Counted from the stretch's first letter, positions 43,844 to 53,434 are shown. The stretch: 64,000 nucleotides of DNA from Peptococcaceae bacterium (GCA_012517475.1 JAAYUV010000053.1:28049-92048); one strand, 5' to 3'. Notes: generated from the letters alone by a model not told the origin. Made by a program: numbers and translations.

Positions 43844-45088
43844 TTATTTATCCTCTGTCCACTTTTTTACGATAATGGTGGCGTTATGCCCGCCGAAACC
43901 CAGGGAATTCGATAGCGCATAGTTTACCCGATGTTCACGTCCCGTATTCGGCACATAATCCAGGTCACATTCTTCATCAGCGACCTGATAGCCAATGGTG
44001 GGAGGCACGAAATCTTCCTGGGTTGCTTTGATACAAATAATCGCTTCAACCGCCCCAGCCGCTCCCAGAAGGTGCCCTGTCATGGACTTGGTGGAACTTA
44101 CAGGAACTTTGGAGGCCTGATCCCCAAAAATAGTTTTAATCCCTTCCGTCTCAAACTTATCATTATATGGGGTGCTGGTTCCATGGGCATTAATGTAAGA
44201 AATCTCCCCGGGATTAATTCCGGCATCATCCAATGCCAGCTGCATAGCTCTGGCGCCGCCTTCCCCGCCCGGAGCGGGGGCAGTCATATGGTATGCATCA
44301 CAGGTGGCCCCATAGCCCACAACTTCACCATAGATTTTGGCATTTCTTTGCCGGGCATGCTCCAATGATTCTAAAACAAGAATTCCGGCTCCTTCACCCA
44401 TAACAAAACCATCTCTTTCCTTGTCAAAAGGAATAGATGCCCTCAAAGGGTCTGAACTGGTGCTTAGGGCCGTCATGGAAATGAATCCTGCTACGGCTAA
44501 AGGGGTTATGGGTGCTTCAGACCCGCCCGTAATAATGATGTCTGCCTCCCCGTTTCTGATCTTGTGGAAGGACTCTCCGATGGCGTTTGTAGCTGTAGCA
44601 CAGGCCGTGACGATAGAAGTGCATATTCCTTTGGCATTCAGTTTAATGGCAATATTTCCGGCGGCCATGTTGCTGATGGACATCGGAATAAAAAAGGGAG
44701 AAACTCTGCCGGGACCTTTTTCCAATAGCCGGCTGTGCTGTTCTTCGATCGTTAAGAGTCCGCCTATCCCTGAACCAACAATGACCCCAATTCTTTCCCT
44801 GTTGATTTCAATCGAATCAAGTCCTGCATCTTGATACGCCTCTTCTGCGGCAACCATAGCAAATTGACAGTATCTGTCCATTCGTTTGGCTTCCTTCCGA
44901 TCTAAAAGTGCCTCGGGATCAAATCCTTTTACTTCAGCCGCTAAAGTGGCTTTAAAGCCGGTGGTATCGAAGGCTGTAATACTTCCGATTCCCGACTTTC
45001 CTTCTTTAATTCCCCGCCAAAAACTATTCACATCGTTACCAACAGGAGTAACAGCTCCCAATCCGGTGATTACCACTCTTTTTTTCAT
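43844..45088 (-). CDS. fabF: 3-oxoacyl-ACP synthase II
   Basis: This 414-residue condensing enzyme has [19 protein letters not shown], the nucleophile in [17 protein letters not shown] (Cys), and the His residues of [12 protein letters not shown] and [19 protein letters not shown]. It elongates acyl-ACP with malonyl-ACP. AGGAGGGA precedes the ATG. It lies 11 bases after fabG. Confidence 0.95.
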   Translation of the reverse strand: MKKRVVITGLGAVTPVGNDVNSFWRGIKEGKSGIGSITAFDTTGFKATLAAEVKGFDPEALLDRKEAKRMDRYCQFAMVAAEEAYQDAGLDSIEINRERIGVIVGSGIGGLLTIEEQHSRLLEKGPGRVSPFFIPMSISNMAAGNIAIKLNAKGICTSIVTACATATNAIGESFHKIRNGEADIIITGGSEAPITPLAVAGFISMTALSTSSDPLRASIPFDKERDGFVMGEGAGILVLESLEHARQRNAKIYGEVVGYGATCDAYHMTAPAPGGEGGARAMQLALDDAGINPGEISYINAHGTSTPYNDKFETEGIKTIFGDQASKVPVSSTKSMTGHLLGAAGAVEAIICIKATQEDFVPPTIGYQVADEECDLDYVPNTGREHRVNYALSNSLGFGGHNATIIVKKWTEDK

Positions 45089-45099
45089 TGTATTCCCTC

Positions 45100-45840
45100 C
45101 TAAAAAGCCATTCCGCCGTCTACACTGATTACTTGGCCCGTGATATACTCTCCCATCCCGGAAGCAAGAAAATAAACGGCATCCGCTACATTTTCGGGTT
45201 TTCCGAATCTTTTTAAAGCAATACTTTCTTTGGAAAGTTCTTTAACTTTTTCCGGTAAATCCGAAGTCATATCCGTTTCGATAAAACCGGGAGCAATGGC
45301 ATTGACCGTAATATTTCTGCTCCCTATCTCTTTGGCCAGAGACTTGGTAAACCCGATGATTCCTGCCTTGGATGCAGCATAGTTGGTTTGGCCGGCATTC
45401 CCGACCAATCCGACAACGGAAGTGATATTGATAATCCTCCCTGATTTTTGTTTTACCATAAGGGGAACGGCCTGTCTGGTGCAATTAAAAACCCCTTTGA
45501 GATTCACATCCATGACACGGTCATAATCTTCCTCAGACATTCTCATTAATAACCCGTCCCTGGTGATTCCGGCATTGTTGACCAGGATATCCAAGGAGCC
45601 AAATTCTTCTTTGGCCCTGGTTATCAGATTTTGGGCCTGGTTAAAAATACTGACATCTGCCTGAACGGCCAAAACTTTTACCCCTAGATTTTCGATGTCT
45701 TGCGTAAGTTGATCGGCTTCTTCCCGGCGGTTTACATAATTGATTACGATATTGGCGCCCTCACTTGCCAGCTTTGCGGCAATAGCACGTCCAATTCCCC
45801 GGCTGGCTCCTGTTACAACTGCTGTTTTCCCCTTTAACAT
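45100..45840 (-). CDS. fabG: 3-oxoacyl-ACP reductase
   Basis: This 246-residue SDR enzyme shows [30 protein letters not shown], the catalytic Ser in [32 protein letters not shown] and the end [12 protein letters not shown]. It reduces 3-oxoacyl-ACP with NADPH. The start at 45840 has GGAGGT upstream; the frame runs further to 45942 into the fabD end without coding support. Confidence 0.95.
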   Translation of the reverse strand: MLKGKTAVVTGASRGIGRAIAAKLASEGANIVINYVNRREEADQLTQDIENLGVKVLAVQADVSIFNQAQNLITRAKEEFGSLDILVNNAGITRDGLLMRMSEEDYDRVMDVNLKGVFNCTRQAVPLMVKQKSGRIINITSVVGLVGNAGQTNYAASKAGIIGFTKSLAKEIGSRNITVNAIAPGFIETDMTSDLPEKVKELSKESIALKRFGKPENVADAVYFLASGMGEYITGQVISVDGGMAF

Positions 45841-45901
45841 CCTGAGAACCTCCAAAACTATTTCTTCATGATGTAGGCTTGATAATAACTGAAAGCACCG
45901 T

Positions 45902-46849
45902 CTATTGATCAGCCCTATTTTGAAAATACTCGACCGTTGCATTCAAGGAGGACATGTTTTCCACGTTAAGCAGATTTGCTTTCCGTTCAATTTTCCTTAC
46001 AAATCCCCTTAATGTGCTGCCCGGACCAATTTCCACAAAAGTATCCACACCGGTATCCAGCATCTTCCTGATGGTTGTCTCCCAGAGAACCGGACTTTTT
46101 ACCTGTTTGGGAAGCAGGCTGACGGCTTCTGCCGAATCTTTCATTTCCTGAGCTGTAACGTTGGACATTACCGGGAACAGCGGTTCTTTAAATACAATCT
46201 TTGTTAGTTCCTCAGCAAGTTTTTCCGCAGCCGGCTGGAGTAACCCGGTGTGAAACGGACCGCTGACCTCAAGCGGAATCACCCGCTTAGCCCCGAATTC
46301 CGCAGCTTTTATACAAGCTGCTTCCAAGGCATCCTTCATACCCGAAATAACAACCTGTCCGGGGCAATTATAGTTGGCAACTTGTACTACTCCTTTAGAG
46401 CAAACCAAATTGCAGGCTTCCTCGATTTTTTCCGTTTCCAAACCAAGGATTGCGGCCATTCCCCCAATACCAAGGGGAACGGCCTCCTGCATAAATTGCC
46501 CTCTTTTACGAACCAATTTTACCGCTTCCTGAAAGTCAATCATATTACTGCATACCAGGGCAGAGTACTCCCCCAGACTAAATCCGGCCACCACATCGGG
46601 ATAGACTCCGGAAGCTGCCAGCGCTTTCCAGGCTGCAATGCTTACCGTGAGTATTGCCGGCTGGGTATTCTCTGTCAGATCCAGGACTTCTTTGGGACCC
46701 GAAAAACAAAGTTCACTTAAGGGATAACCCAACTCCTGATCTGCTAAAGCAAAAGTAGCCCTGGCTGCCGTGCTATGATCATAGAGGTCCTTCCCCATAC
46801 CTATATATTGCGAACCTTGTCCCGAAAACAGAAAAGCGATCTTACCCAT
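45902..46849 (-). CDS. fabD: Malonyl-CoA-ACP transacylase
   Basis: This 315-residue enzyme begins MGKIAFLFSGQGSQYIGMGK. It has the nucleophile in VVAGFSLGEYSALV (Ser), KRGQFMQEAVP with the conserved Arg/Gln, and the catalytic His in VSGPFHTGLLQPA. The start at 46849 follows GGAGGAGAAA; a GTG at 46861 would place the binding site inside the gene. It loads malonate onto ACP. Confidence 0.94.
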   Translation of the reverse strand: MGKIAFLFSGQGSQYIGMGKDLYDHSTAARATFALADQELGYPLSELCFSGPKEVLDLTENTQPAILTVSIAAWKALAASGVYPDVVAGFSLGEYSALVCSNMIDFQEAVKLVRKRGQFMQEAVPLGIGGMAAILGLETEKIEEACNLVCSKGVVQVANYNCPGQVVISGMKDALEAACIKAAEFGAKRVIPLEVSGPFHTGLLQPAAEKLAEELTKIVFKEPLFPVMSNVTAQEMKDSAEAVSLLPKQVKSPVLWETTIRKMLDTGVDTFVEIGPGSTLRGFVRKIERKANLLNVENMSSLNATVEYFQNRADQ

Positions 46850-46868
46850 TTTCTCCTCCACATTCCCA

Positions 46869-47819
46869 TTATTCTACAATACCGGCGTAATCCAGCGCAG
46901 TAAGACGCTCCCGGACTTGTTCAAACATTTCTTCAATTATTTCCTGACAGGTCTGTTCCTTTTTGACAAGTCCGGCGATCTGTCCTGCCATGACTGAACC
47001 GCTGTCAATATCTCCGTCTTTGGCCGCTTTGCGTAAAGCACCGGCCCCCAGTTTTTCAAGTTCTTCCAAAGAAGCACCGGCCTTTTCCAGTTCTTCATAC
47101 TGCCTCGTCAATTTATTTCTTAAAACCCGTACCGGATGACCCGTCGGCCTGCCGGTAACAACCGTATCAATGTCTTTGGCTTTAAGCACCCTGTCTTTGT
47201 AGTTTTGGTGAACTGTACACTCCTTGGCGACAAGAAATCTTGTGCCTACCTGCACACCGCTGGCTCCGATCATAAAAGCGGCTGCAATCCCGCGCCCGTC
47301 TCCGATTCCTCCTGCGGCAATAACCGGAATATCTACTGCATCTATTACCTGAGGAAGCAGTGCCATGGTGGTGAGTTCCCCCACATGACCCCCCGATTCT
47401 CCCCCTTCCGCTATCACGGCATCAGCACCTTCCTTCTCCATTCTCCTGGCGAGGGCAACTGAGGCGACAACCGGAATAACGGTAATGCCATACTCTTTCC
47501 ACATTTTAAGGTACTTCCCGGGACTTCCCGCCCCCGTAGTGAGAACTTTTATGCCTTCTTCACATACCATTCCGGCAATTTCCTCGGCATTCTCGCTTAA
47601 AAGCATGATATTCACGCCGAAGGGTTTATCCGTAAGTTCTTTCGCCTTACGAATCTCTTGTCTGACATACTCCAAAGGAGCGTTGGCCGCTGCAATCATG
47701 CCAATCCCTCCTGCATTGGATACTGCTGCCGCCAGGGAACTGTCCGAAATCCAGGCCATTCCCCCCTGAATAATGGGGTATTTGATACCAAGTTTATGAA
47801 AAAAACCGAAATTATTCAT
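46869..47819 (-). CDS. fabK: Enoyl-ACP reductase II (FMN-dependent)
   Basis: This 316-residue flavoprotein has KYPIIQGGMAWISDSSLAAAVSNAGG, the phosphate-binding region DAVIAEGGESGGHVG with the FabK-type His, and IPVIAAGGIGDGRGIAAAFMIGASGVQVGTRFL. FabK reduces the enoyl bond and is insensitive to triclosan. No fabI is in the operon, so this is the local enoyl reductase. AAAGGAGA precedes the ATG. Confidence 0.92.
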   Translation of the reverse strand: MNNFGFFHKLGIKYPIIQGGMAWISDSSLAAAVSNAGGIGMIAAANAPLEYVRQEIRKAKELTDKPFGVNIMLLSENAEEIAGMVCEEGIKVLTTGAGSPGKYLKMWKEYGITVIPVVASVALARRMEKEGADAVIAEGGESGGHVGELTTMALLPQVIDAVDIPVIAAGGIGDGRGIAAAFMIGASGVQVGTRFLVAKECTVHQNYKDRVLKAKDIDTVVTGRPTGHPVRVLRNKLTRQYEELEKAGASLEELEKLGAGALRKAAKDGDIDSGSVMAGQIAGLVKKEQTCQEIIEEMFEQVRERLTALDYAGIVE

Positions 47820-47853
47820 CGCTATCTCCTTTATATCTACTCAATCCAACAGA

Positions 47854-48084
47854 TCAACTTATTCTTTTATCCAGATATTGAACCAAATCGGCTACTTTTT
47901 TCATCCCTTCCAGATCTTCGGTAGGAATCTCTAAAGAGAATTTTTCCTCAAGCTCCATAATGATTTCAAAAATATCCAGAGAATCAATCCCCAGGTCCTC
48001 TTTAAAATCCGAATCCATTGTAACCTCTTCCGCTTTGATTCCAACCTGCTCGGCAACTATTCGGCTAACCGTTATGAGCGTCAT
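47854..48084 (-). CDS. acpP: Acyl carrier protein
   Basis: This 76-residue acidic protein has the phosphopantetheine site [20 protein letters not shown], whose Ser in DSL carries the prosthetic group. It begins within the last 20 bases of fabH, with GAGGAGG as binding site, which implies translational coupling. Confidence 0.94.
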   Translation of the reverse strand: MTLITVSRIVAEQVGIKAEEVTMDSDFKEDLGIDSLDIFEIIMELEEKFSLEIPTEDLEGMKKVADLVQYLDKRIS

Positions 48085-49084
48085 TATTTTCCTCCTCGTT
48101 ATTGTTCCGGTCCTTTGTCCATTTCAGCATCATGGCTCCATACGTGAGCCCCGCCCCAAAACCAACCAGGATAATCAAATCACCATTCCGGAGCAGCCCG
48201 CCTTTGGACATTTCATCCAGAGCTAATGCTATGCTTGCTCCGGAAGTATTCCCGTACCTTTGAATATTTACATAGAACCTTTCTTTATTGATTTGCAGCT
48301 TTTTTGCTGCCGCATCCAATATCCTGATATTGGCCTGATGGGGAATGATATGTTTGACCTGATCGATAGAATACCCGGAATCTTCCAATACTTTTTCAAT
48401 ACATTCCGGTATGATCTTTACAGCAAATTTAAAAATTTCCCTGCCGTTCATGGAAAGATAATTGGCTTTGTCTTTGGAAAAGTCGCAAAACTTATTTTTA
48501 AGGGGTACAGCATGACAGGCGATGCTTTCCGCCCCATTCCCGTCCGAACCAGTGACCTCAGAAATAATCCCCTGGACTCCCCTTTTCAGGACAGCGGCCC
48601 CCGCACCGTCCGCGAAAATCACACAGGTACTCCTGTCATTCCAGTCAACAATTTTAGATAAGACCTCCGCTCCAATAACCAGTGCGGTTTTGAAGAGTCC
48701 TGTCTTAATGAATTGCTCTGCTATCGTCAATCCAAAAATAAAACCGGAACAAGCGGCACTGATATCAAAACACGTTGCCTTATAGGCTCCAAGCTTGGCT
48801 TGTACCAGGCATGCTGTCGAAGGGGTAAAATGTTCAGGGGTAACCGTTGCCACAATGATAAGATCCAGTTCCTCAGGGGATATACCTGCATCGTCCAGTG
48901 CACTACGGGCAGCCATGGCTGCTAAATCCGCTGTATTCTCCTTAGTGGAAATTCTCCGTTCTTTTATCCCTGTTCTCTCACTGATCCACTCGTCACTGGT
49001 ATCAACAAACTTAGAAATGTCTTCGTTACTTACCCTATTTTCCGGAACAAAACTTCCTGTTCCAACGATTTCAACATTGTACAT
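48065..49084 (-). CDS. fabH: 3-oxoacyl-ACP synthase III
   Basis: This 339-residue enzyme begins [20 protein letters not shown]. It has the Cys in [15 protein letters not shown], the His of [19 protein letters not shown] and the Asn of [15 protein letters not shown], ending [15 protein letters not shown]. It condenses acetyl-CoA or a branched primer with malonyl-ACP. The extra tail [15 protein letters not shown] overlaps the acpP start. It is the first enzyme gene after fabT. Confidence 0.94.
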   Translation of the reverse strand: MYNVEIVGTGSFVPENRVSNEDISKFVDTSDEWISERTGIKERRISTKENTADLAAMAARSALDDAGISPEELDLIIVATVTPEHFTPSTACLVQAKLGAYKATCFDISAACSGFIFGLTIAEQFIKTGLFKTALVIGAEVLSKIVDWNDRSTCVIFADGAGAAVLKRGVQGIISEVTGSDGNGAESIACHAVPLKNKFCDFSKDKANYLSMNGREIFKFAVKIIPECIEKVLEDSGYSIDQVKHIIPHQANIRILDAAAKKLQINKERFYVNIQRYGNTSGASIALALDEMSKGGLLRNGDLIILVGFGAGLTYGAMMLKWTKDRNNNEEENNDAHNG

Positions 49085-49120
49085 TTTTTAGTCCTTTTCC
49101 TTTTTTATTCAATTCAAGAT

Positions 49121-49574
49121 CTAACTGTTTAATAGATATTTTGTATTTAAGAATGTATTTAGTTTTCGTAAAGACTCAATGAGGATATTCTCCTTTTCGG
49201 TTAACCCTTTTAAAACCTGCCTGACCATATCCAAATGGAATTTTTCATGAATCCGAAAGGCAATCTTCCCTTCTTTTGTCAACCTGATATTCACTATTCT
49301 TCGGTCGGCCATGTCTCTCTCTCTGTGAACATACCCTTTTTGAACCAAATGATTGATTGTTGAAGTAAGAGCCCCTACGGTGATTCCTAAATCTGCCGCC
49401 ACCTGGGACATGGTTCTGGGCCGGTACATCCCAATCGCCTCAATGGTATGAATCTCGGATATCGTTAAATTATTGAGCGGTCCTTTTTTGATTTCATACT
49501 CTTCTACCGCCAGGATATCATTAAAAGTCCTGACAAGAAGCTCACTTAATTCTGAATTGAAAGACCTCTCCATG
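49121..49574 (-). CDS. fabT: MarR-family fatty acid regulator
   Basis: This 150-residue winged-helix protein contains LTISEIHTIEAIGMYRPRTMSQVAADLGITVGALTSTINHLVQKGYV and the wing RERDMADRRIVNIRLTKEG, as in FabT. FabT represses fab genes when bound to acyl-ACP. The start at 49574 is chosen because GGAAGGAAG lies upstream; the frame continues to 49945 through AT-rich, non-coding sequence. Position directly before fabH matches fabT loci in other Bacillota. Confidence 0.9.
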
Positions 49575-49634
49575 ATCACACTTCCTTCCGCTACTAATCC
49601 AAATATTAACTCATTTATAATTTTGTTGTCAAAC

Positions 49635-49651
49635 ATTTTAATAATCAAAGT
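49635..49651 (-). promoter_or_regulatory. Possible FabT-type operator
   Basis: On the minus strand ACTTTGATTATTAAAAT is a partial palindrome resembling the TTTGA...TCAAA boxes bound by FabT. It lies about 60 bases upstream of fabT in the gap shared with the divergent LysM gene. Matching is imperfect. Confidence 0.35.
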
Positions 49652-49814
49652 AAGTTTATTTTTCTCTTTTTTGTACCTTAATATTACATTTATTTCTTTC
49701 TTGCTATTCAATTTGTCTAAATAAAAACCTTGCTTCCGGGATGTCCTTATAGCAGACAGACAAGGAATGGTTTCATAGAATAAAAAAAGAAAAAAATATA
49801 CAGGAGTGAGCTTG

Positions 49815-50168
49815 ATGTCACCATGTCCAAAAGGAACAATCCCGTATCGCATTAAATCGGGTGACACATTTAATGTCCTGGCCCAAAGGTTTAATACGAC
49901 TGCAGAGGCTATTATTTCTGTAAACCCCGGCGTAAATCCCAACAATCTTCAGATAGGACAGTCTATTTGTATACCAATTCGCAGGAGAGTTGTTCCCTGC
50001 CCCCCCGGAAGCAGGTATATTATCAAAGCGGGAGACACCTATTCCAAACTTTCCCAACGGTCAGGTCTTTCTATAGCCACGATCACCGCTCTAAATCCCG
50101 GTGTGGATCCCACTAATCTTAGGATTGGTCAGATAATATGCTTACCCGTAAGGAGACGCAGGAGATAA
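49815..50168 (+). CDS. Two-LysM-domain protein
   Basis: This 117-residue protein consists of two LysM repeats. Their starts are YRIKSGDTFNVLAQRFNTTAEAI and YIIKAGDTYSKLSQRSGLSIATI, and both end IGQ-I-C-(I/L)-P with Cys residues. The tail is RRRRR. LysM binds GlcNAc-containing glycans such as peptidoglycan. No signal peptide is present; spore-coat LysM proteins also lack one, so a coat or cortex role is possible. The start at 49815 has AGGAG 8 bases upstream. A 16-bp terminator stem follows. Confidence 0.85.
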   Translation: MSPCPKGTIPYRIKSGDTFNVLAQRFNTTAEAIISVNPGVNPNNLQIGQSICIPIRRRVVPCPPGSRYIIKAGDTYSKLSQRSGLSIATITALNPGVDPTNLRIGQIICLPVRRRRR

Positions 50169-50202
50169 AACAAGACAAAAACTTACATTTCCATACTCCT
50201 AA

Positions 50203-50248
50203 TAATAACAACGGAAACTCTCCGCCCAATAAGTTTCCGTTGTTATTA
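50203..50248. terminator. Bidirectional terminator after LysM gene
   Basis: TAATAACAACGGAAAC (50203-50218) and its exact complement (50233-50248) form a 16-bp stem with a 14-base loop between convergent genes. It lies 34 bases beyond the LysM stop and 41 bases beyond the stop of the membrane protein on the other strand. Confidence 0.75.
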
Positions 50249-50289
50249 CGTTCATAGGATATAGACTTTGATTAACCATATTACCTGTT

Positions 50290-50910
50290 TTAGACCAATA
50301 ATGAAATTAATATAGATATGGCAAATAAATTCCAAAAAGATTCCGTAGCCAAAAGAATCTGTACTCCTGCAGTTTGAGGTGAGACATCAAATGTCTCGCC
50401 CACAGAAATACTTCCTATGCTTAATGCCAGGAAAGACAGAAACTGGGTTATCTTTGTATCTCCTATTGTCCCGGAAAAACTGGAAGGATACAGGGAGTAA
50501 ACGAGGTTAAAAGTAGCAGCAAAAAAAATGGCAATTGCTAATAGAGGCTGCACAATATCATACAGTCTGGAATCAACATCTTTAAGGTGTAATAGCTGAT
50601 AAATATATAAGCCTGCTCCCAATGAAGCAATGATGGCATAGATCACAATGAAAAAAATAAATTTGGAATAACCGCTGGTAAGGGAATGACCATAAAAACC
50701 AAATCCAAGGATAAACATTCCCGCAGTCCCGAAAATTGCGGGTGTAAGCAGGAGTAAATTCGGTGTTTTCTCTTCCTCCAGGCTGTATGGATTAATGTGA
50801 AGATTATTATTCAAACAGGAACCCTTTGCCGGAAAATTTGAAAGTGTATACGGTACAGCAGGACATGTACCAAAAGTATGAACAACCGGAGTATTTTTTT
50901 GATAAAACAT
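50290..50910 (-). CDS. Six-helix membrane protein of unknown family, paired with an ABC ATPase
   Basis: This 206-residue protein has a hydrophilic, Cys-containing N-terminus of about 50 residues, then five or six membrane segments (LLLLTPAIFGTAGMFILGFG, FIFFIVIYAIIASLGAGLY, LLAIAIFFAATFNLVYSL). It ends NLFAISILISLLV. It does not look like an ABC-3 metal permease, which is longer. The gene is 109 bases downstream of an ABC ATPase gene, so a transport partner is possible but unproven. The start at 50910 follows AAGGGAG. Confidence 0.6.
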   Translation of the reverse strand: MFYQKNTPVVHTFGTCPAVPYTLSNFPAKGSCLNNNLHINPYSLEEEKTPNLLLLTPAIFGTAGMFILGFGFYGHSLTSGYSKFIFFIVIYAIIASLGAGLYIYQLLHLKDVDSRLYDIVQPLLAIAIFFAATFNLVYSLYPSSFSGTIGDTKITQFLSFLALSIGSISVGETFDVSPQTAGVQILLATESFWNLFAISILISLLV

Positions 50911-51018
50911 ACTCAAATCTCCCTTGATGTTTATCCGTAATATCATATGCATAATCTCCAGGTAATGTTTTCCATTTCGTGTGCAGCAGGTTTATCCGAA
51001 AGGATACCTTATTGAAAG

Positions 51019-51750
51019 TTAGATCACTGAGGAACAAAAATTATCATTTTTCCCATGAAAAGTGGTGATAAAGTTTTGGTCGGAAAATACCTCTTTGGGA
51101 GTGCCAACGGACTGAACTGTCCGATTGAGAAAAATCATCTTACGGGCATACTTTGCAACAAGATTAAGATCATGAGAAACAAGAATAGCCGCAATATCAA
51201 ATCTTTCAGCTAAATCCTCCACCAAACTATAGAACAGAACTAAATCACTTTGATCCACAGCAGAGAAGGGTTCGTCAAGTAAAAGAAGATCCGGAATAGG
51301 GTTAAGTGCCAATGCCAGTAATACCCTCTGTAATTCTCCTCCGGAGAGGTCTCCTACCCTTTTATCCAACAAGTTTTCAGCATGAACCATCTCCAGTGAA
51401 CGCCTCGCAGCAGTTTTAGCCTTGGCTCCGTGAACAAGCCAAACCGGCCAATTCGTTAAACTTGCTGAGAATAGATCCAGGACGCTCACCGGGAAGCTAT
51501 TATCAAATTCAAGCTTTTGGGGGACGTACCCAATTCTGGGTTTGCTTAATCTCTTTTCGGAATCGGTATAGTAAAAACTTCCGGTATAGCGGATATCACC
51601 GATAAGCGCTTTAAAAAGAGTGCTTTTACCAGCCCCGTTTGGTCCGATTAATGCCGTTAATTCCCCATTATGAATATGAAGGTTAATATCTTTTAAAATC
51701 GGAGTGTTTCCTCTTTGAACATTGAGATTCTCAATCATAAAACATTTCAT
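51019..51750 (-). CDS. ABC transporter ATP-binding protein (metal-type, ZnuC-like)
   Basis: This 243-residue protein has Walker A IGPNGAGKSTLFKALIG, the Q-loop YVPQKLEFDNSFPVSV, signature LSGGELQRVLLALAL, Walker B LLLLDEPFSAVD and the switch ILVSHDLNLVAKYARK. The F-P-V-S-V-x-D and signature forms are those of zinc/manganese ATPases. A matching metal permease and solute-binding protein are missing. The ATG at 51750 is used; GGAGG is 11 bases away, a little far. Confidence 0.8.
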   Translation of the reverse strand: MKCFMIENLNVQRGNTPILKDINLHIHNGELTALIGPNGAGKSTLFKALIGDIRYTGSFYYTDSEKRLSKPRIGYVPQKLEFDNSFPVSVLDLFSASLTNWPVWLVHGAKAKTAARRSLEMVHAENLLDKRVGDLSGGELQRVLLALALNPIPDLLLLDEPFSAVDQSDLVLFYSLVEDLAERFDIAAILVSHDLNLVAKYARKMIFLNRTVQSVGTPKEVFSDQNFITTFHGKNDNFCSSVI

Positions 51751-51945
51751 TTTTGCTAAGGCCTCCTGCACATCACAGGTAATATGTGACTATTCTTTCC
51801 ATGGCGGACTATACCCAAACTGTTTTTCTTTCTTATGTTATAGTACCATATTCTATATTCTCATTAAAAAAAATTTCCATTTTTAAGACACGCTTGTTGG
51901 AAAATGGACATATTATACATTACTAGTCCATATCTCCCCAGATCA

Positions 51946-51970
51946 GACGCTGCTACAGCGTCGTTTTTTA
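51946..51970 (+). terminator. Orphan plus-strand terminator
   Basis: GACGCTG (51946-51952), CTA loop and CAGCGTC (51956-51962) are followed by GTTTTTT, a good intrinsic terminator on the plus strand. No plus-strand gene lies before it in the 51751-51945 gap. The rest of the 51751-52252 gap is AT-rich. It contains one perfect 18-bp palindrome, GCTGCCGGTACCGGCAGC (52120-52137), and no recognised gene. Confidence 0.55.
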
Positions 51971-52252
51971 TGAAAATTTTGTTGTCAATTCGTTCCATCC
52001 AGAAAAAAGAAACATATCATAATATTGGAAAAAAGATCTGAATCACCCTCATCATTCCCCTAATTGTAACGGAAATTGTTTTTCTAATTGACTTATTATA
52101 GATTTTAAGAAGAAAATGGGCTGCCGGTACCGGCAGCTCTCTTCTATATACGTTGGAGTCCAATGCAAATAATAAACCAAAAACATAGAAAAAGAAAAAA
52201 TGCAGATAATAATATCCGGAAGAGATTTAATAAACTCCAAAGGAGGACAACC

Positions 52253-52402
52253 ATGAGCGACATTAAATGTACAGTTCTTGAATGTCATTATAACAGGGAC
52301 GTCATGTGCAATGCTCCGATGATTCAGGTAAATCATTGCAAGACCAAACATTCCAAAGAATCGGAAGATACCCAGTGTGATACTTTTAAACCAAAAAGCT
52401 AA
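52253..52402 (+). CDS. DUF1540 small Cys-rich protein
   Basis: This 49-residue protein reads IKCTVLECHYNRDVMCNAP then HCKTKHSKESEDTQCDTF. It has a Cys pattern C-x4-C-x7-C-x8-C-x12-C like DUF1540, a likely metal-binding protein often expressed in sporulation. AAAGGAGG lies 6 bases before the ATG, which is why this start is chosen over an upstream ATG in frame. Confidence 0.75.
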   Translation: MSDIKCTVLECHYNRDVMCNAPMIQVNHCKTKHSKESEDTQCDTFKPKS

Positions 52403-52581
52403 ATCCTAACCTGATTTGTCTTCTTAGAAGGGGGTGTCGCAAAACTACTTAAAAAGTAGTTGAGCGATACCCTTCTTTGTCTATAAAGAAATAAAAACCA
52501 GCCTAATCGTATGATTTGAATCTGGATTTTTTTCTAAAATGGCTGGTTCTTTGTATGACTTAATAAACCATCTCGAGGTAG

Positions 52582-52687
52582 GGCTACGTAATGTATTGAC
52601 GCTTTCGGCAGATTGCGCCCTCCTTGGCGCAAACAGCCGCACTCCGCATCCTTGCTCCGTTTGACGCTGTCTATACATTACGCAGCC
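52582..52687 (-). repeat. Palindromic element E of the A-N-GGA hairpin family
   Basis: The ends CGTAATGTA (52587-52595) and TACATTACG (52674-52682) are inverted, extended by GGCT/AGCC. On the minus strand the clamp is CGGC-TGTT opposite ATCT-GCCG-AAAG (plus-strand 52632-52639 and 52602-52613). The enclosed hairpin is TTGCGCC-AAGGAG-GGCGCAA (52613-52632), and a second is GCAAGGATGC (52646-52655). The core closely follows element B with paired substitutions. Confidence 0.7.
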
Positions 52688-52925
52688 TTAGTCTCTGGTC
52701 TTGTGTAGGTAATTTTAAAACATATTTTCTCTTTTACTGATATCTTTTTTGAAGTCTCACCGATGTGATGCAGATACTCCACCATCTGATAGAAAAGATC
52801 TTCCGCGGCTTCATTTAGATATTCTTTTCTGAAACGTGCAATGGTACTGTGATCCGGGGTAAAACTAATTGATAGCCTGCATGAAATTCGGTATAATTCT
52901 TGTTGTATGGTTTATTTGGTTGCAT
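52678..52925 (-). pseudogene. IS1182-type transposase fragment with internal deletion
   Basis: The gene begins MQPNKPYNKNYTEFHAGYQL, the usual N-terminus of IS1182-type transposases. After QLVLP the frame shifts and the adjacent frame continues TPDHSTIARFRKEYLNEA and EDLFYQMVEYLHHIGE, a later part of the same protein. About 75 codons of the DUF772 region are missing at the join. The frame ends at TAA inside the end of element E. It cannot make active transposase. Confidence 0.7.
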
Positions 52926-53047
52926 AAATAAATTATACAGTATTTGCGGGCTCTTCGGGGCTCGCATTTGCTATTTCCTGGTGTAAAAAAGAGCCATTGT
53001 CAATGAACAATTTTCAGTTCATTGTGCAATGGCCCCCTTGTTCATAA

Positions 53048-53434
53048 TCATTTTACTTTCCTATAAACCGTTCCCTGAAAGAGAGCAACCAAACTATCTT
53101 CCTCATCAAAAACTTTGACCAAATAAGTAGCTAATTTTCGACTAAGGGAAACCTCTTCTGCCCTAGCAACCAGCGTTCCTTGCTGGGCAGCTTTGCAATA
53201 CGAAATACTGACATTGGCTGCTACGGCTATTCCTTCTCTGGAATTGGATGCTGCAGCAAAGGTTGTATCCGCCAGTGAAAAAATAACGCCTCCATGAACA
53301 ATTCCCAATCCGTTAAGGTGATCTCCGGAGGTTTTTAGTCTTCCAACAGCCTTACCCTCCCCGGCTTCAATAATCTCAATTCCGATGTGTTTTGCGAAGA
53401 TATCCTTTTTCATAGCTTCCAAAATATTTTCCAC
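53048..53434 (-). CDS. PaaI-type hot-dog thioesterase
   Basis: This 128-residue protein contains HIGIEIIEAGEGKAVGRLK, the core HLNGLGIVHGGVIFSLADTTFAAASN and ANVSISYCKAAQQGTLVARA. The Asp of LADT and the HGG loop are the active-site features. It would hydrolyse an acyl-CoA thioester, perhaps aromatic. The start is a GTG that overlaps the end of the nitroreductase remnant; ATG at 53413 is an alternative. It is followed by a terminator hairpin at 52993-53033. Confidence 0.82.
   Translation of the reverse strand: MENILEAMKKDIFAKHIGIEIIEAGEGKAVGRLKTSGDHLNGLGIVHGGVIFSLADTTFAAASNSREGIAVAANVSISYCKAAQQGTLVARAEEVSLSRKLATYLVKVFDEEDSLVALFQGTVYRKVK

Larger units (their letters stand above)
52428..53039. 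mobile_element. Decayed IS1182-like element (612 bp)
   Basis: The left end AAGGGGGTGTCGCAAAAC (52428-52445) and the right end, which on the minus strand reads AAGGGGGCCATTGCACAA, are related inverted ends. Each is next to a hairpin: AACTACTT/AAGTAGTT on the left within a larger stem closing to 52476, and GTTCATT/AATGAAC on the right (52993-53033). Inside lie a broken transposase gene and element E. The right hairpin probably also ends transcription of the thioesterase gene. Confidence 0.6.

Noticed and set aside
49575..49945. Extended N-terminus of FabT up to 49945
   Set aside because: This part is AT-rich, overlaps the divergent LysM gene and its promoter, and FabT normally has about 150 residues.
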